A stretch of DNA of 64,000 nucleotides from Clostridia bacterium (GTDB lineage Bacteria; Bacillota; Clostridia; Oscillospirales; Acutalibacteraceae): contig JAFXBF010000017.1 of the NCBI GenBank assembly GCA_017516745.1, positions 42,331 to 106,330 on the forward strand, in the 5' to 3' direction. Positions 15,759-25,061 of this stretch are shown in pieces. The notes under the pieces were generated by a model. That model did no database searches and was not told where the DNA came from. It was given only the letters and a program-made list of their open reading frames with translations. The position numbers and the translations under genes were made by a program. Position 1 is the first letter of the stretch. Each line of letters starts with the position of its first letter.

Positions 15759-18200
15759 TTATAATATGCTCTCGGGATTTATATCCGCAAAAACATTTAC
15801 ATCGCCAAATTTTGTATCCTTACCGAATTCAATAAGAAGCCGTGAAATAAGCTCTCTGAATTCAGGTGAATTTTTGCATTTGATAATCATTCGGTATCTG
15901 AATTTATTGCTGATTTTTGCAAGCCTCGGCTGCAAAGGGCCGAGTACAATAACCTTCTGCTTTTTATATTCGGTTGATGCAAGCTCTTTGAATTTGCTGA
16001 AAAACAGGCGTGATACCATACGCACCTTGTTTTCATCCTCGCCGGAAAAGCCGATGACACATAAATCACAAAAAGGCGGATAAGTCATCATCTTACGCAT
16101 TGCAATTTCGTTTTCAAAGAACGCATCGTAATCCTGATTGGATGCTTGCCGAATTATTTCGTTTTCAGGGGTCAGAGTCTGAATTATCGCCTTGCCTTTT
16201 GCCTTTCCTCTGCCTGCCCTGCCGACAACCTGTGTCAGCAGAGAAAATGTTCTTTCAAGCGAACGGAAATCATCGTTATAAAGCTGTTGGTCAACGGAAA
16301 CAACACCGACAAGCGTTACGTTTTCAAAGTCTATTCCCTTGGCTACCATCTGAGTGCCGAGAAGAATATCATATTCACCGTTTGCAAAAGCAGTTAATGC
16401 CTTTTCATGAGCGTTTTTGCGCATTGTGGTATCCTGATCCATTCGCAAAATGCGTGCATCGGGAAACAGCTGTGCCAACTCATCTTCAACAAGCTGTGTA
16501 CCGAAGCCGGCATACACAAGCTCCTGCTTTTCACACTCGGGACATTTGTCCGACAAAGGCTGTGAATAGCCGCAGTAGTGGCACATCAGCCTTGAATTTG
16601 CGTGATGGTAAGTCAATGAAATACTGCAATTAGGGCAGGTAACCACAGTTTTACAAGCCTTACACGAAGCAAAGGTATTATAACCCCTGCGGTTAATAAG
16701 CAGTATTGCCTGCTGCTTATTGTCAAGCGTTTCCTTTATTGCAGAAACCAACTTTGAACTCAGAGTATTATCGCCTTCATAAGCCATATCAACCGTTATG
16801 ACCTCAGGCAAGGTCGCACCTGCATATCGGTTTTTAAGTATATTTAATGTATAAATTCCCTTTTGTGCACGGGCAAAGGTTTCAACATCGGGTGTTGCAG
16901 AGCCGAGTAAAAGCATTGCTCCGTTTTCTTCACAGCGGAAGCGTGCTACTTCCTTTGCGTTATAACGTGGTGTCTGCTCGGATTTATAGGTATGCTCCTG
17001 CTCTTCGTCAATAATAATCAAACCGAGATTTTTCAGCGGAGCAAAAACAGCCGAACGTGTACCGATTACGACATTTACTTCGCCTCTGCTGACTCTCTTC
17101 CATTCATCGGTTCTCTCTCCGAGTGAAAGCGCTGAATGGAATACGGCAATTTTATCGCCGAAATATGAACAAAATCTGTCAATAATCTGCGGTGTAAGGG
17201 CAATTTCGGGCACCATCATTATTGCTGATTTACCGCTGTTAATTACCTTTTCAATCAGCTTGATATAAATCTGCGTTTTACCGCTGCCGGTAATACCGTA
17301 GAGCAAAGATATGTTCTTTTCACCGCTATCCATTTGTGCAGAAAAAGACTCAAAAACCTGCTGCTGTTCTTCACTCAGAACAATTTCGGGCTTTAAGCCT
17401 GTCTTTTTTCCTTCAAGCGGACTGCGGTAAACCTCATATTCAACCTGCTCAACCAGATTTTTGCGTTCGAGCGTTTTGACAACCGCACCCGTGACACCCG
17501 TAAAATAGCAGATTTCTTTCAGACTTGCTCCACCCGTTGATCCAAGCAGTTCACAGACACTTTTCTGCTTTGCGGTAAGAGAAGTGTCAAGCTTTTCAAG
17601 CTCCGGAATATCAACGGTGAGTCTGTAAAGAGTCTGTGTTTTGTCAGCAACGGCACGCTGTGCATCAATATTGCGAAGCAAAGCACCTTTTTTGTACATT
17701 TTATCGAGTATGAGAGCATCCGATTTAAAACCGAATGCAGACAAGAGTTTGTTCTTCTCAACAAAACGGCAGGTTTTAAGAAGAGAAAAATATATCTCTT
17801 TTTCATCTGAAGGTAAATTTTCCGCATTTACTTCATAATTCGGGTCAGCACCGAAACAGTAATTGAGCTTCAGCCCGATACCTGTCGGCACTATACAGCG
17901 GAACGCTTCAAAATATGTACAGAATGTTCTGTCCTTAAGCCAGAATACAAGCTTCAGCAAATCGCCGTCAATAAGCGGTTCATCGTCTTTTATCTGTGAA
18001 ATATTCTTTAATTTTGCATTCGGAGCTGATTCATTGATACGCAGAATCAAGCCCTGCCTCCCTGCGTTGGATTTGCCGAAGGGAACGAGGACTCGTACAC
18101 CGGGCTTTGCTTTTTCCGCAAGGTCAGCCGGTACTGCATAATCATAGAGCTTATCAAAGTGATAAGCCGTATTTTCAAGAGCAACTCCTACCGTAAGCAT
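15759..18200 (-). CDS. priA: Primosomal replication restart helicase PriA
   Basis: An 813-aa protein with an N-terminal DNA-binding domain, Walker A GITGSGKTQIY, DEEQ box IIDEEQEHTYK and helicase motif GSATPDVET. Zinc-binding Cys pairs follow (CKACKTVVTCPNC and MCHYCG...CPEC), then the C-terminal helicase motifs (QVVGRAGRG). It reloads the replisome at stalled forks. Its ATG overlaps the rpoZ stop by one base. In Bacillus coaBC lies between rpoZ and priA; it is missing here. Confidence 0.97.
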   Translation of the reverse strand: MLTVGVALENTAYHFDKLYDYAVPADLAEKAKPGVRVLVPFGKSNAGRQGLILRINESAPNAKLKNISQIKDDEPLIDGDLLKLVFWLKDRTFCTYFEAFRCIVPTGIGLKLNYCFGADPNYEVNAENLPSDEKEIYFSLLKTCRFVEKNKLLSAFGFKSDALILDKMYKKGALLRNIDAQRAVADKTQTLYRLTVDIPELEKLDTSLTAKQKSVCELLGSTGGASLKEICYFTGVTGAVVKTLERKNLVEQVEYEVYRSPLEGKKTGLKPEIVLSEEQQQVFESFSAQMDSGEKNISLLYGITGSGKTQIYIKLIEKVINSGKSAIMMVPEIALTPQIIDRFCSYFGDKIAVFHSALSLGERTDEWKRVSRGEVNVVIGTRSAVFAPLKNLGLIIIDEEQEHTYKSEQTPRYNAKEVARFRCEENGAMLLLGSATPDVETFARAQKGIYTLNILKNRYAGATLPEVITVDMAYEGDNTLSSKLVSAIKETLDNKQQAILLINRRGYNTFASCKACKTVVTCPNCSISLTYHHANSRLMCHYCGYSQPLSDKCPECEKQELVYAGFGTQLVEDELAQLFPDARILRMDQDTTMRKNAHEKALTAFANGEYDILLGTQMVAKGIDFENVTLVGVVSVDQQLYNDDFRSLERTFSLLTQVVGRAGRGKAKGKAIIQTLTPENEIIRQASNQDYDAFFENEIAMRKMMTYPPFCDLCVIGFSGEDENKVRMVSRLFFSKFKELASTEYKKQKVIVLGPLQPRLAKISNKFRYRMIIKCKNSPEFRELISRLLIEFGKDTKFGDVNVFADINPESIL

Positions 18201-18436
18201 TAAAGGTTTCTGATTTCTTCGGGCTCAACAAGAACGTAATCGCCGTTGATAAAATCGTTGAGTGCAAGACTTACGGGCTTTTCGATAATTGTTTCACCCT
18301 GTGCATCTGCAACCTCGCAGATTTCTCTTGCACGCTTGGCTGTTGCAATAACAAGAGAATAACGGCTGGTACGGCCTTTGAGAACTCCGCTCAGGTCGGG
18401 ATTGAATTTCATTTCAGTTCTTTTTGTTTCAGACAT
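18200..18436 (-). CDS. rpoZ: RNA polymerase omega subunit
   Basis: A 78-aa protein starting [17 protein letters not shown], with the omega core RYSLVIATAKRAREI and a C-terminal segment KPVSLALNDFINGDYVL. It helps assemble and stabilise RNA polymerase. The ATG at 18436 has an AGGAGG site 10 nt upstream and overlaps the gmk stop by 8 nt. Upstream ATGs inside gmk were rejected for lack of such a site. Confidence 0.93.
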   Translation of the reverse strand: MSETKRTEMKFNPDLSGVLKGRTSRYSLVIATAKRAREICEVADAQGETIIEKPVSLALNDFINGDYVLVEPEEIRNL

Positions 18437-19016
18437 TGTTATTGTCCTCCTTGAGATTTTTAAGAATTGTATATACTTCATCGGTTGCTGTTCCGATATC
18501 GTCATTGACTACACAGTAATCAAAATACTTGCTGTGGGCTATTTCACCCGGTGCAAGGGCAATTCGCTTTGCAATTACTTCGGGTGAGTCTGTCTGTCTG
18601 TTACGTAAACGTCTTTCAAGCTCTTCGAGTGACGGAGGTAAAATAAATATACCTACCGCATCGGGGCGTGATGCTCTCACCTTTGATGCACCCTGAACTT
18701 CGATTTCAAGAATAACTGTTTTACCGTTGTTGAGCCATTCTTCAACGGGGCCTTTGGGTGTGCCGTAGTAATTACCGTTATATTCGGCATATTCAATAAA
18801 GCCGTCGTTGTTAATCAGCTCTTCAAAGCTTTCACGGGTGACAAAGTAATAATCAACACCGTCTTTTTCGGCATTTCTGGGCTGACGTGTTGTCATCGAA
18901 CGGGAAAGCATTAATTCGTTTTCCGTATCCCTTTTAAAAAGCTCACGCAGAATTGTATCCTTGCCGCAGCCGGAGGGAGCAGAAAATACAACAAGTACGC
19001 CTTTTTTATTACTCAT
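18429..19016 (-). CDS. gmk: Guanylate kinase
   Basis: A 195-aa P-loop kinase, APSGCGKDT at the N-terminus, with the GMP-binding stretch [17 protein letters not shown] and the lid NGNYYGTP. It phosphorylates GMP to GDP. The start at 19016 lies inside the last codons of remA (8-nt overlap). Longer readings run backwards through remA and were rejected. The remA-gmk-rpoZ order is the standard Bacillota one. Confidence 0.96.
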   Translation of the reverse strand: MSNKKGVLVVFSAPSGCGKDTILRELFKRDTENELMLSRSMTTRQPRNAEKDGVDYYFVTRESFEELINNDGFIEYAEYNGNYYGTPKGPVEEWLNNGKTVILEIEVQGASKVRASRPDAVGIFILPPSLEELERRLRNRQTDSPEVIAKRIALAPGEIAHSKYFDYCVVNDDIGTATDEVYTILKNLKEDNNNV

Positions 19017-19284
19017 CGGTGTCACCGTCCTCATCCTCAATTCCATCGTCATACTCATTGAGTCTGTTGGCAACGGTTTCCGACTGCAGATATGTCAGAA
19101 TTACGTGGTCACTGTCGGTTATGATAACCGCCCTTGTTCTTCTGCCGTGGGTTGCATCGATAAGCATTCCCCTCTCCTTGCTGTCCTGAATAATACGCTT
19201 TATCGGAGCTGATTCGGGGCTGACAATGGCAACAAGGCGGTTTGCATTTACAAGGTTACCGAAGCCGATATTAATAAGTTTCAT
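19009..19284 (-). CDS. remA: RemA/DUF370 DNA-binding regulator
   Basis: A 91-aa protein starting [20 protein letters not shown], with the conserved [21 protein letters not shown] core. RemA of Bacillus subtilis is a DNA-binding activator of biofilm-matrix genes. In Clostridia the role is less clear. The C-terminal tail is strongly acidic ([16 protein letters not shown]), longer than in Bacillus RemA. Confidence 0.93.
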   Translation of the reverse strand: MKLINIGFGNLVNANRLVAIVSPESAPIKRIIQDSKERGMLIDATHGRRTRAVIITDSDHVILTYLQSETVANRLNEYDDGIEDEDGDTDE

Positions 19285-19295
19285 AAAATTTCACC

Positions 19296-20177
19296 TTATT
19301 CTATATTCTGAATCTGTTCTCTTATCTTCTCAACCTCGGCCTTGATTTCAAGGACACGCTTTGTTATATCGACATCCTGGCACTTTGATCCGATTGTGTT
19401 GGCTTCTCTGTTCATTTCCTGTGCAAGGAAATCGAGCTTTCTGCCAACGGGCTCACTACTATCAAGCAAGGTGTGAAGCTGGTCAATATGACTGCGAAGA
19501 CGTACCGTTTCTTCCGCAACGGCAACCTTGTCGGCAAATATTGCAGCTTCTGTGAGCAGACGCTGTTCATCAACATTTACTTCCCCTAAAAGCACTTTCA
19601 TTCTTTCAAGGAGCTTGTCGTTATATTCCTTGACAGTCTGCGGTGAACGCTGTTCAATAAACTCTACATTGCCGATAATAACCCTGCTTCTTGAAATTAC
19701 ATCTTCTTTGAGTTTTCCGCCTTCAACCTCACGCATTTTAACAAACGACTCAATTGCTTCCATAGCAACGGATTTTACGGCTTCCCATACTGCATCCTCA
19801 TCGGCTGCAGCCTTACGGACAACAAAAATATCGTTACTGCAACGGCAAAGAGAGGAAACGGAAATATCATCTCTCAAAGAATATCTTTCTGCAAGCTCTT
19901 TAAGTGCTTTATAATAACCGCCTGCAAGTGAATGATTGATTTCAACAATGCAATCATCCGTGTCAAGTGCACTTATCATTACATAACACTCAATTTTACC
20001 TCTTGCAACAAGGCTCTGAACAAGAGATTTGAGCTTATCGTCAAGAAAGCCGTAAGTTCTGGGAGTTTTACAGCCAAACTCAAAACCCTTATGATTAACG
20101 CTCTTGATTTCAACGGAAATACTCATTCCGTCAATTTCTTTCTGGGCTCTGCCAAAGCCCGTCATACTTTTAACCAT
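19296..20177 (-). CDS. yicC: YicC-family endoribonuclease
   Basis: A 293-aa protein starting MVKSMTGFGRA, with the conserved NHKGFEF block and the C-terminal DUF1732 segment (GRKLDFLAQEMNREANTIGSK). Family members are hexameric RNases; YicC in E. coli takes part in small-RNA turnover. It opens the cluster and has its own promoter at 20212-20241. Confidence 0.93.
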   Translation of the reverse strand: MVKSMTGFGRAQKEIDGMSISVEIKSVNHKGFEFGCKTPRTYGFLDDKLKSLVQSLVARGKIECYVMISALDTDDCIVEINHSLAGGYYKALKELAERYSLRDDISVSSLCRCSNDIFVVRKAAADEDAVWEAVKSVAMEAIESFVKMREVEGGKLKEDVISRSRVIIGNVEFIEQRSPQTVKEYNDKLLERMKVLLGEVNVDEQRLLTEAAIFADKVAVAEETVRLRSHIDQLHTLLDSSEPVGRKLDFLAQEMNREANTIGSKCQDVDITKRVLEIKAEVEKIREQIQNIE

Positions 20178-20211
20178 TATATTTCAATCTCCTTGAGATT
20201 TTTTTCAATTT

Positions 20212-20241
20212 AATATATCAAATGATTCTTTATAAAGTCAA
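20212..20241 (-). promoter_or_regulatory. Sigma-A type promoter upstream of yicC
   Basis: Minus-strand -35 TTGACT (20236-20241), an 18-nt spacer and -10 TATATT (20212-20217) lie about 35 nt upstream of the yicC ATG. An AAGGAGA ribosome binding site follows. Confidence 0.65.
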
Positions 20242-20252
20242 CGAAATGACAA

Positions 20253-20582
20253 TTATTGACATTTGCAACCGCAACATGACCCAGTCAGTAAAAACGGAAT
20301 TTCGCCGACAAGTCTTCCGTTTTCGTTTCTGAAACCGAGAAGTTTTGCTACATTGCGGAATTCTTCGGGCTCATAGACACAGCTATAGCCGTCACGGTTT
20401 GCAGCGGCATTCAGCGCACTTCTCATAAGACCCTCTGCGGTTTCATCGTCAATTGCCTGAATGGACACAAGAACTGCCTTGGTTTTCTCAACCGTCAGCA
20501 GAACTTTGCCTGTATTTTTGCCTTCTTCAAAGGCATTGTAAACAACAATTCCTTCTTTTATATCGGGCTTGAACTCAATCAT
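20253..20582 (-). CDS. Small GNAT-like protein with a Cys-rich C-terminus, function unknown
   Basis: A 109-aa protein. The ATG at 20582 has a GAGGAG site 7 nt upstream and overlaps the rluB stop by 8 nt. The segment after about residue 30 (VLVSIQAIDDETAEGLMRSA, then ALNAAANRDGY and LLGFRNENGR) resembles a reduced GNAT acetyltransferase core. I see no certain acetyl-CoA loop. The chain ends SCCGCKCQ, a compact cluster of four cysteines that could bind a metal. It is probably co-transcribed with rluB. No function is claimed. Confidence 0.75.
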   Translation of the reverse strand: MIEFKPDIKEGIVVYNAFEEGKNTGKVLLTVEKTKAVLVSIQAIDDETAEGLMRSALNAAANRDGYSCVYEPEEFRNVAKLLGFRNENGRLVGEIPFLLTGSCCGCKCQ

Positions 20583-21318
20583 CGTAAGCTCCTCTCTGAG
20601 CAGCAAGTGTAAGTCTGCGTACTTCGTCTGCGGTAAGCTCACGCCATTTGCCGGGCTGAAGCATTCCGAGTTTCACTGAGCCGACAGCAGTTCTTTTAAG
20701 CCTTGCAACTTCAATGCCCAGCTCTTCAAACATACGGCGAATCTGACGGTTTCTGCCTTCGTAAAGTATAACTTCACAAACCACTCTGCCTTCTGTCTTT
20801 TCGAGCACACGAAGACCTGCAGGAGCAGTCATTCTGCCGTCAATTTCAATTCCGTTATGAAATGCGTTAATCTGCTCATCCGTAATTTTCGGACGGATTG
20901 TAACCCTGTATGTTTTGGGCACGTGCTTTGCAGGATGTGTAAGTGCATTTGAAAAAGCGCCGTCATTAGTCATCAGCAGAAGGCCTTCTGATTCTCTGTC
21001 GAGTCTGCCGACAGGGTAAATCCTGTCGGGTATATCACTTACCAACTCGGCAACACATTTCCTGCCCTGCTCATCGAGCATAGTTGTGATATATCCACGG
21101 GGTTTGTGAAGCATAATGTATACAGGCTTGTCCTTAACGGAGATGAGCCTGCCGTTAACGCTTACCTTATCCTTTTTGGGGTTAACCTTATCGCCGATGT
21201 GTGCTGTCTGACCGTTAACCTTAACCTGACCGCTTTCGATAATTTCCTCACACTTTCTGCGTGAAGCAATACCGTTATCGGCCATAAATTTTTGAAGTCT
21301 TACTTTGTTGTCGGGCAT
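20575..21318 (-). CDS. rluB: RluB/RsuA-family pseudouridine synthase
   Basis: A 247-aa enzyme. An N-terminal S4 RNA-binding domain (KVRLQKFMADNGIASRRKC) precedes the catalytic domain, with GRLDRESEGLLLMTNDG carrying the active Asp and EGRNRQIRRMFE near the end. It isomerises a uridine in 23S rRNA. The assignment to RluB rather than RsuA rests on gene context (next to scpB, as in Bacillus). Confidence 0.92.
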   Translation of the reverse strand: MPDNKVRLQKFMADNGIASRRKCEEIIESGQVKVNGQTAHIGDKVNPKKDKVSVNGRLISVKDKPVYIMLHKPRGYITTMLDEQGRKCVAELVSDIPDRIYPVGRLDRESEGLLLMTNDGAFSNALTHPAKHVPKTYRVTIRPKITDEQINAFHNGIEIDGRMTAPAGLRVLEKTEGRVVCEVILYEGRNRQIRRMFEELGIEVARLKRTAVGSVKLGMLQPGKWRELTADEVRRLTLAAQRGAYDD

Positions 21319-21339
21319 AGCTTATGTGATTACCTTTCT

Positions 21340-22467
21340 TTAGCAGAAAAATTTTGATATTTTCTCTGCTATTCTTTTAAAAATCGAGGTTTTTTCAAAA
21401 ACCTCCTGTGTTGTTGCTTTGACATCCTCTTTAACTGTAACAGGAAAAGATTTAACGGTTTTGCCGTCAACCGATATACGTACTTCGCCTGCTATATCAC
21501 CTTTTTTAAGAGGAGCAATACTGTACGGCTTAATTATTACTTGTGTGGAAATTCTGTCTGAATTGCAAAAAGCGGCAATACTCAACGGTTCACAAAGTTC
21601 AACGCTGACTTTTTCAACGTCTCCGCCGTAAACAGTAAGTTGCGGCAAAGCACAATCAAGTGTTTTTACCGAAACACAGTCAAAGCCGTATTCAAGCAAC
21701 GCTTTGTGGTCCTGCCAGTCGTTGGGGGCATTCAGCGTGACACAAACGAGCGTAACACCGTCTCTTTCGGCGGCGGAAACAAGGCACCTGCCGCTTTTCT
21801 TTGTAAAGCCCGTTTTGATACCGACTGCACCGTCAAAGGTTTTGAGAAGCCTGTTGTGGTTGGACAAATAGCGTGTGTATGGCTCGTTTCCATAGCAAAG
21901 CTTGGCCTGCACCGAAGAGCAAGCCGAAAGAAAATCGGGATTTGTGATTGCTTCGCAGCCGAGTAAAGCCATATCGTAGGCGGTTGAATAATGGTTTTCA
22001 TCATCAAGCCCCGATGGCGTTACAAACGAAGTGTTATGCATACCAATCTGTTTGGCACGGTTGTTCATCAGTTTGGCAAAATCGGGAATACTGCCTGCAA
22101 CCGATATTGCTGCGGTATTTGCCGCATCGTTACCCGAAGCCAGAAGCATACCGTACACAAGGTCGTGATACGTTACCTTGTCACCCGGCAGCAAGCCCAT
22201 TGAAGTGCCCTCAACAGCCGCCATCTGCTCGGTAACAGTAACCTGCTTTTGCGGTGAAACACATTCAAGCGTGAGCAAAGCGGTCATAATTTTTGTGGTG
22301 CTTGCCATACCTCTTTGCTCATGCTCGTTTTTACCGTAAATCAGTTCACGGCTGTCAGCAACCATTAACGCTGCACTACGTGCTGAAACGCTTGGTGCAT
22401 CAAAAGCGGAACAGCCGAAACTGAATAAAACCAAAAGTAACAGAAAGGATGCAGTTTTTCTCAACAT
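21340..22467 (-). CDS. D-alanyl-D-alanine carboxypeptidase, low-molecular-weight PBP (DacF/DacB type)
   Basis: A 375-aa secreted penicillin-binding protein with a signal peptide (residues 1-22). The active-site motifs are S-x-x-K in MASTTKIMT, S-x-N in LLASGNDAANT and KTG in GIKTGFTKKSG. A C-terminal beta-rich PBP5-like domain follows. It trims the terminal D-Ala of peptidoglycan stems. The ATG at 22467 is preferred for its GGGTGG site; an ATG 12 nt upstream has none. Neighbouring ytfJ suggests, but does not prove, a sporulation role. Confidence 0.93.
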   Translation of the reverse strand: MLRKTASFLLLLVLFSFGCSAFDAPSVSARSAALMVADSRELIYGKNEHEQRGMASTTKIMTALLTLECVSPQKQVTVTEQMAAVEGTSMGLLPGDKVTYHDLVYGMLLASGNDAANTAAISVAGSIPDFAKLMNNRAKQIGMHNTSFVTPSGLDDENHYSTAYDMALLGCEAITNPDFLSACSSVQAKLCYGNEPYTRYLSNHNRLLKTFDGAVGIKTGFTKKSGRCLVSAAERDGVTLVCVTLNAPNDWQDHKALLEYGFDCVSVKTLDCALPQLTVYGGDVEKVSVELCEPLSIAAFCNSDRISTQVIIKPYSIAPLKKGDIAGEVRISVDGKTVKSFPVTVKEDVKATTQEVFEKTSIFKRIAEKISKFFC

Positions 22468-22528
22468 CAGACCACCCATATATTAATAACATTAGTTATA
22501 TATATGCGTAATCCTATTGATTTTTTAC

Positions 22529-22936
22529 TTAAAGAACTGTTTCGGGAGCTGCAGTGTCGGCTGTTGCGTTCTTATTCTTATTGATAAGACCGGAAACCGT
22601 ATCAACAACCTCGGGAACAAGGCCGACAATCTTTTCAGCAGTGTTATCGCCTGTGGGAACGGACTTGATTGTAACGTTACCGTTGTTGATTACAACAAAA
22701 GCAACGGGTGTGATGGTGATGCCTGCGCCGCCGCCGCCACCGAAGAGCTCTGCATTGGACTTTGAGGGGAAATCTGAACCGCCTGAAGCGAAGCCGTAAG
22801 AAACCTTGGAAACGGGAATGATTGTAATACCGTCTGCGGAAAATACGGGCTCACCGACAATTGTCTTTACATCGACAAGGTCACGGATTTTTTCAATTGC
22901 TGTACCGAGAATTCCTGCTGCTGACTGATCTTTCAT
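22529..22936 (-). CDS. ytfJ: GerW-family sporulation protein YtfJ
   Basis: A 135-aa protein with the GerW/YtfJ pattern: DVKTIVGEPVFSADGITIIP, a Gly-rich patch (ELFGGGGGAG) and ITPVAFVVINNGNV. In Bacillus YtfJ/GerW is made during sporulation and is needed for normal spore germination. It overlaps the DUF2953 gene by 4 nt, the same ytfI-ytfJ pairing seen in Bacillus. Confidence 0.94.
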   Translation of the reverse strand: MKDQSAAGILGTAIEKIRDLVDVKTIVGEPVFSADGITIIPVSKVSYGFASGGSDFPSKSNAELFGGGGGAGITITPVAFVVINNGNVTIKSVPTGDNTAEKIVGLVPEVVDTVSGLINKNKNATADTAAPETVL

Positions 22937-23655
22937 ATGTTTTTATCCTCCTTGATATTGTTTGCGTTTTGTGTTTCGGAAACCTTGTTTACGGGCTCCT
23001 TGGGTTTATTTTTAAGCAGTTTGAAAACCACTTTAAATAACAGCTTAAATGCCAGCACCACAACGGCGGTAGTGGCAAAAATCGGTCTGAACGAAAGCAC
23101 GACACGGAATATTGCTGTTTTTTCCGCAGCCATAAAGTTGGGTCTGACAGCACAGTCGTATTCCTTAACCTTGCAGGTGCTTGTGATAAGACCCATTGCA
23201 GGAAAAACAGCCGCACAGGTCTTTCCGTAAAGCTGTGCCGTTTCTGCGGCATCAGATGCACCAACGGTCATATATACTTTAAGTTCACGGAAAACGAAGT
23301 GACGGAATATTGTGCCGAACATACCGTTTATTGCGTTAACGGTATCCTTTAAAAGCTGTAAAACACCGGAAAAGCCCTGATTTTTATAGAATGAAACAAT
23401 GATATTGTCTTTCTTTTCCTTCGGCTTTTCTTCTTCGGGCTGTTGCTCTTTGTTTTCTTCCTTTGGTTCTTTTTCCTTTTTAGGCTTCTTCTCTTTTTCG
23501 GGCTTTTCTTTCTTCGGAAGAATATGAAGTTTTATGAAAAGCCAACTGATGTCGAGCTTAAACTCTTCATCATAGGTCATATAAACCGTAAATCTGATTG
23601 AAAAAATCAGCACAAAAAAGGCTATAATACCAAGAATTACTGTGAGCGCTGTCAA
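22933..23655 (-). CDS. DUF2953 (YtfI-like) membrane protein
   Basis: A 240-aa protein with an N-terminal membrane segment (about residues 4-24) and the DUF2953 region with a second hydrophobic segment near 200. Inserted after LHILPKK is a low-complexity stretch rich in Lys, Glu and Pro (about residues 50-88), which lengthens it beyond the simple family form. It is coupled by 4 nt to ytfJ. Function unknown; co-occurrence with ytfJ suggests a sporulation link. Confidence 0.85.
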   Translation of the reverse strand: MTALTVILGIIAFFVLIFSIRFTVYMTYDEEFKLDISWLFIKLHILPKKEKPEKEKKPKKEKEPKEENKEQQPEEEKPKEKKDNIIVSFYKNQGFSGVLQLLKDTVNAINGMFGTIFRHFVFRELKVYMTVGASDAAETAQLYGKTCAAVFPAMGLITSTCKVKEYDCAVRPNFMAAEKTAIFRVVLSFRPIFATTAVVVLAFKLLFKVVFKLLKNKPKEPVNKVSETQNANNIKEDKNI

Positions 23656-23673
23656 GCTGACACCTCCCTTTTC

Positions 23674-24324
23674 TTATGTAAAATCTTCGTTGAATACCGT
23701 GTCTTCCTCTTCGGAGATAAGGTCTTCGGTTGAAAGAACAACGGTTTCAGGAGTGTTTTTCTTATCGGGTGCTTCTCTGGGCTCAACAAGCGCCTTTTGG
23801 AGCTGTTCCTCGCTCTTTTCGGGAAGCGGAGGAAGCTCACTCAAATCCGAAACGCAGAAGCTGCGCAGAAAATGAGCGGTTGTGCCGTAAATAAGCGGTC
23901 TGCCGGGCAGTTCAAGTCTGCCCTTCTCTTCAATAAGGCCACGCTGACAAAGGGTAGCTATAACGCCCGAACAGTCAACACCTCTGACCTGCTCGACAAA
24001 AGACTTTGTAACGGGCTGGTTATACGCAATTACTGCAAGCACCTCAAAGGCGGCACCCGAAAGCGGCGTGTTACGCTTAAGGTCAAGTATTTCTCTGATA
24101 AGCGGTGCATATTCCTGCTTTGAGCAAAGCTGGAGCTTGTCCCCGAGTTTTTTTAAGCAAAGACCGCTGCCGCTTTCTTCAAGCTTATTTGAAAGGTTTA
24201 CGGCTATGCTTTCAACCTGTTCGCTGTCACATTCAAGCACTTCTGCTATTCTGATTATTTCAAGCGGTTCACCCGAAGCAAAAAGTATCGCTTCAAGAGC
24301 AGAGTTCAGTTCTTTTGCGTTCAT
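23674..24324 (-). CDS. scpB: Segregation and condensation protein B
   Basis: A 216-aa protein with two winged-helix domains (ALEAILFASGEPL at the start, later VLAVIAYNQPVTKSFVEQVRG). ScpB binds ScpA and regulates the SMC condensin complex. The C-terminal tail after about residue 175 is acidic and probably disordered. It overlaps scpA by 4 nt. Confidence 0.96.
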   Translation of the reverse strand: MNAKELNSALEAILFASGEPLEIIRIAEVLECDSEQVESIAVNLSNKLEESGSGLCLKKLGDKLQLCSKQEYAPLIREILDLKRNTPLSGAAFEVLAVIAYNQPVTKSFVEQVRGVDCSGVIATLCQRGLIEEKGRLELPGRPLIYGTTAHFLRSFCVSDLSELPPLPEKSEEQLQKALVEPREAPDKKNTPETVVLSTEDLISEEEDTVFNEDFT

Positions 24325-25037
24325 TGTGTTTCCCCTTCTGCAATAAGTTCAATGGTTGCCGATGTTTTTTCGCCGTCAATAAAAATCTGTTTGGATTTTA
24401 CAAGCGACAGAATTGCCAGGAAAGTTGCTACCATTTCGGAGCGTGATGTTGATTCTTCAAACAGATGCTCAATACTCTTTTTCTCGCCGATTTTCAGTTT
24501 AGCCAGAATAACGCTTACTCTTGAGCCGACTGATACAATTTTTGCCGCAACAATTTTGGTAAAGGCTTCAACGGGCGGCGGTAGCTTACGCATACTCTTA
24601 CCTATAGCCGAAATATAGGCTTTAAGGAGCTCATCGGGTGCGTGAGTGCGTGTGTAGGTCATATCCGCTTCAATCTTTTCGGGCGGTGTTTCGATAAAAT
24701 CAAAGCCGTTGGCTATTTTGGCCAGCTTACCTGCCATAAGCTGACAGTCTGCATATTCGCTCAATTCCCCTCGAAGCTCCTCTTTGAGCTTTTCCGCATC
24801 GTCATACACGGGTAAAAGAGAAACGGTTTTGATATAAACAAGTCTTGCAGCCATTTCGAGAAATTCGCTGGCTATTTCCATATTCTCAAGCTGCATGGCA
24901 CGAATATATTCTATATACTGGTCAATAAGGTCGGTGATAACGACATCGTTTATGCTGACCTTATGCTTGCTGATAAGAAACAGCAGCAGGTCAAGCGGAC
25001 CTTCAAAAACTTCGGTTTTGTACTGAATAGGTTCCAA
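24321..25037 (-). CDS. scpA: Segregation and condensation protein A (kleisin)
   Basis: A 238-aa protein starting with the kleisin N-terminal helix pattern FEGPLDLLLFLISKHKVSI, then LEMAARLVYIKTVSLLP. It bridges the two SMC heads in the condensin ring. The order scpA-scpB with ytfI/ytfJ and dac downstream follows Bacillus. Confidence 0.96.
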   Translation of the reverse strand: MEPIQYKTEVFEGPLDLLLFLISKHKVSINDVVITDLIDQYIEYIRAMQLENMEIASEFLEMAARLVYIKTVSLLPVYDDAEKLKEELRGELSEYADCQLMAGKLAKIANGFDFIETPPEKIEADMTYTRTHAPDELLKAYISAIGKSMRKLPPPVEAFTKIVAAKIVSVGSRVSVILAKLKIGEKKSIEHLFEESTSRSEMVATFLAILSLVKSKQIFIDGEKTSATIELIAEGETQ

Positions 25038-25061
25038 AAATTTCTACCCCTTTGAAATAAA

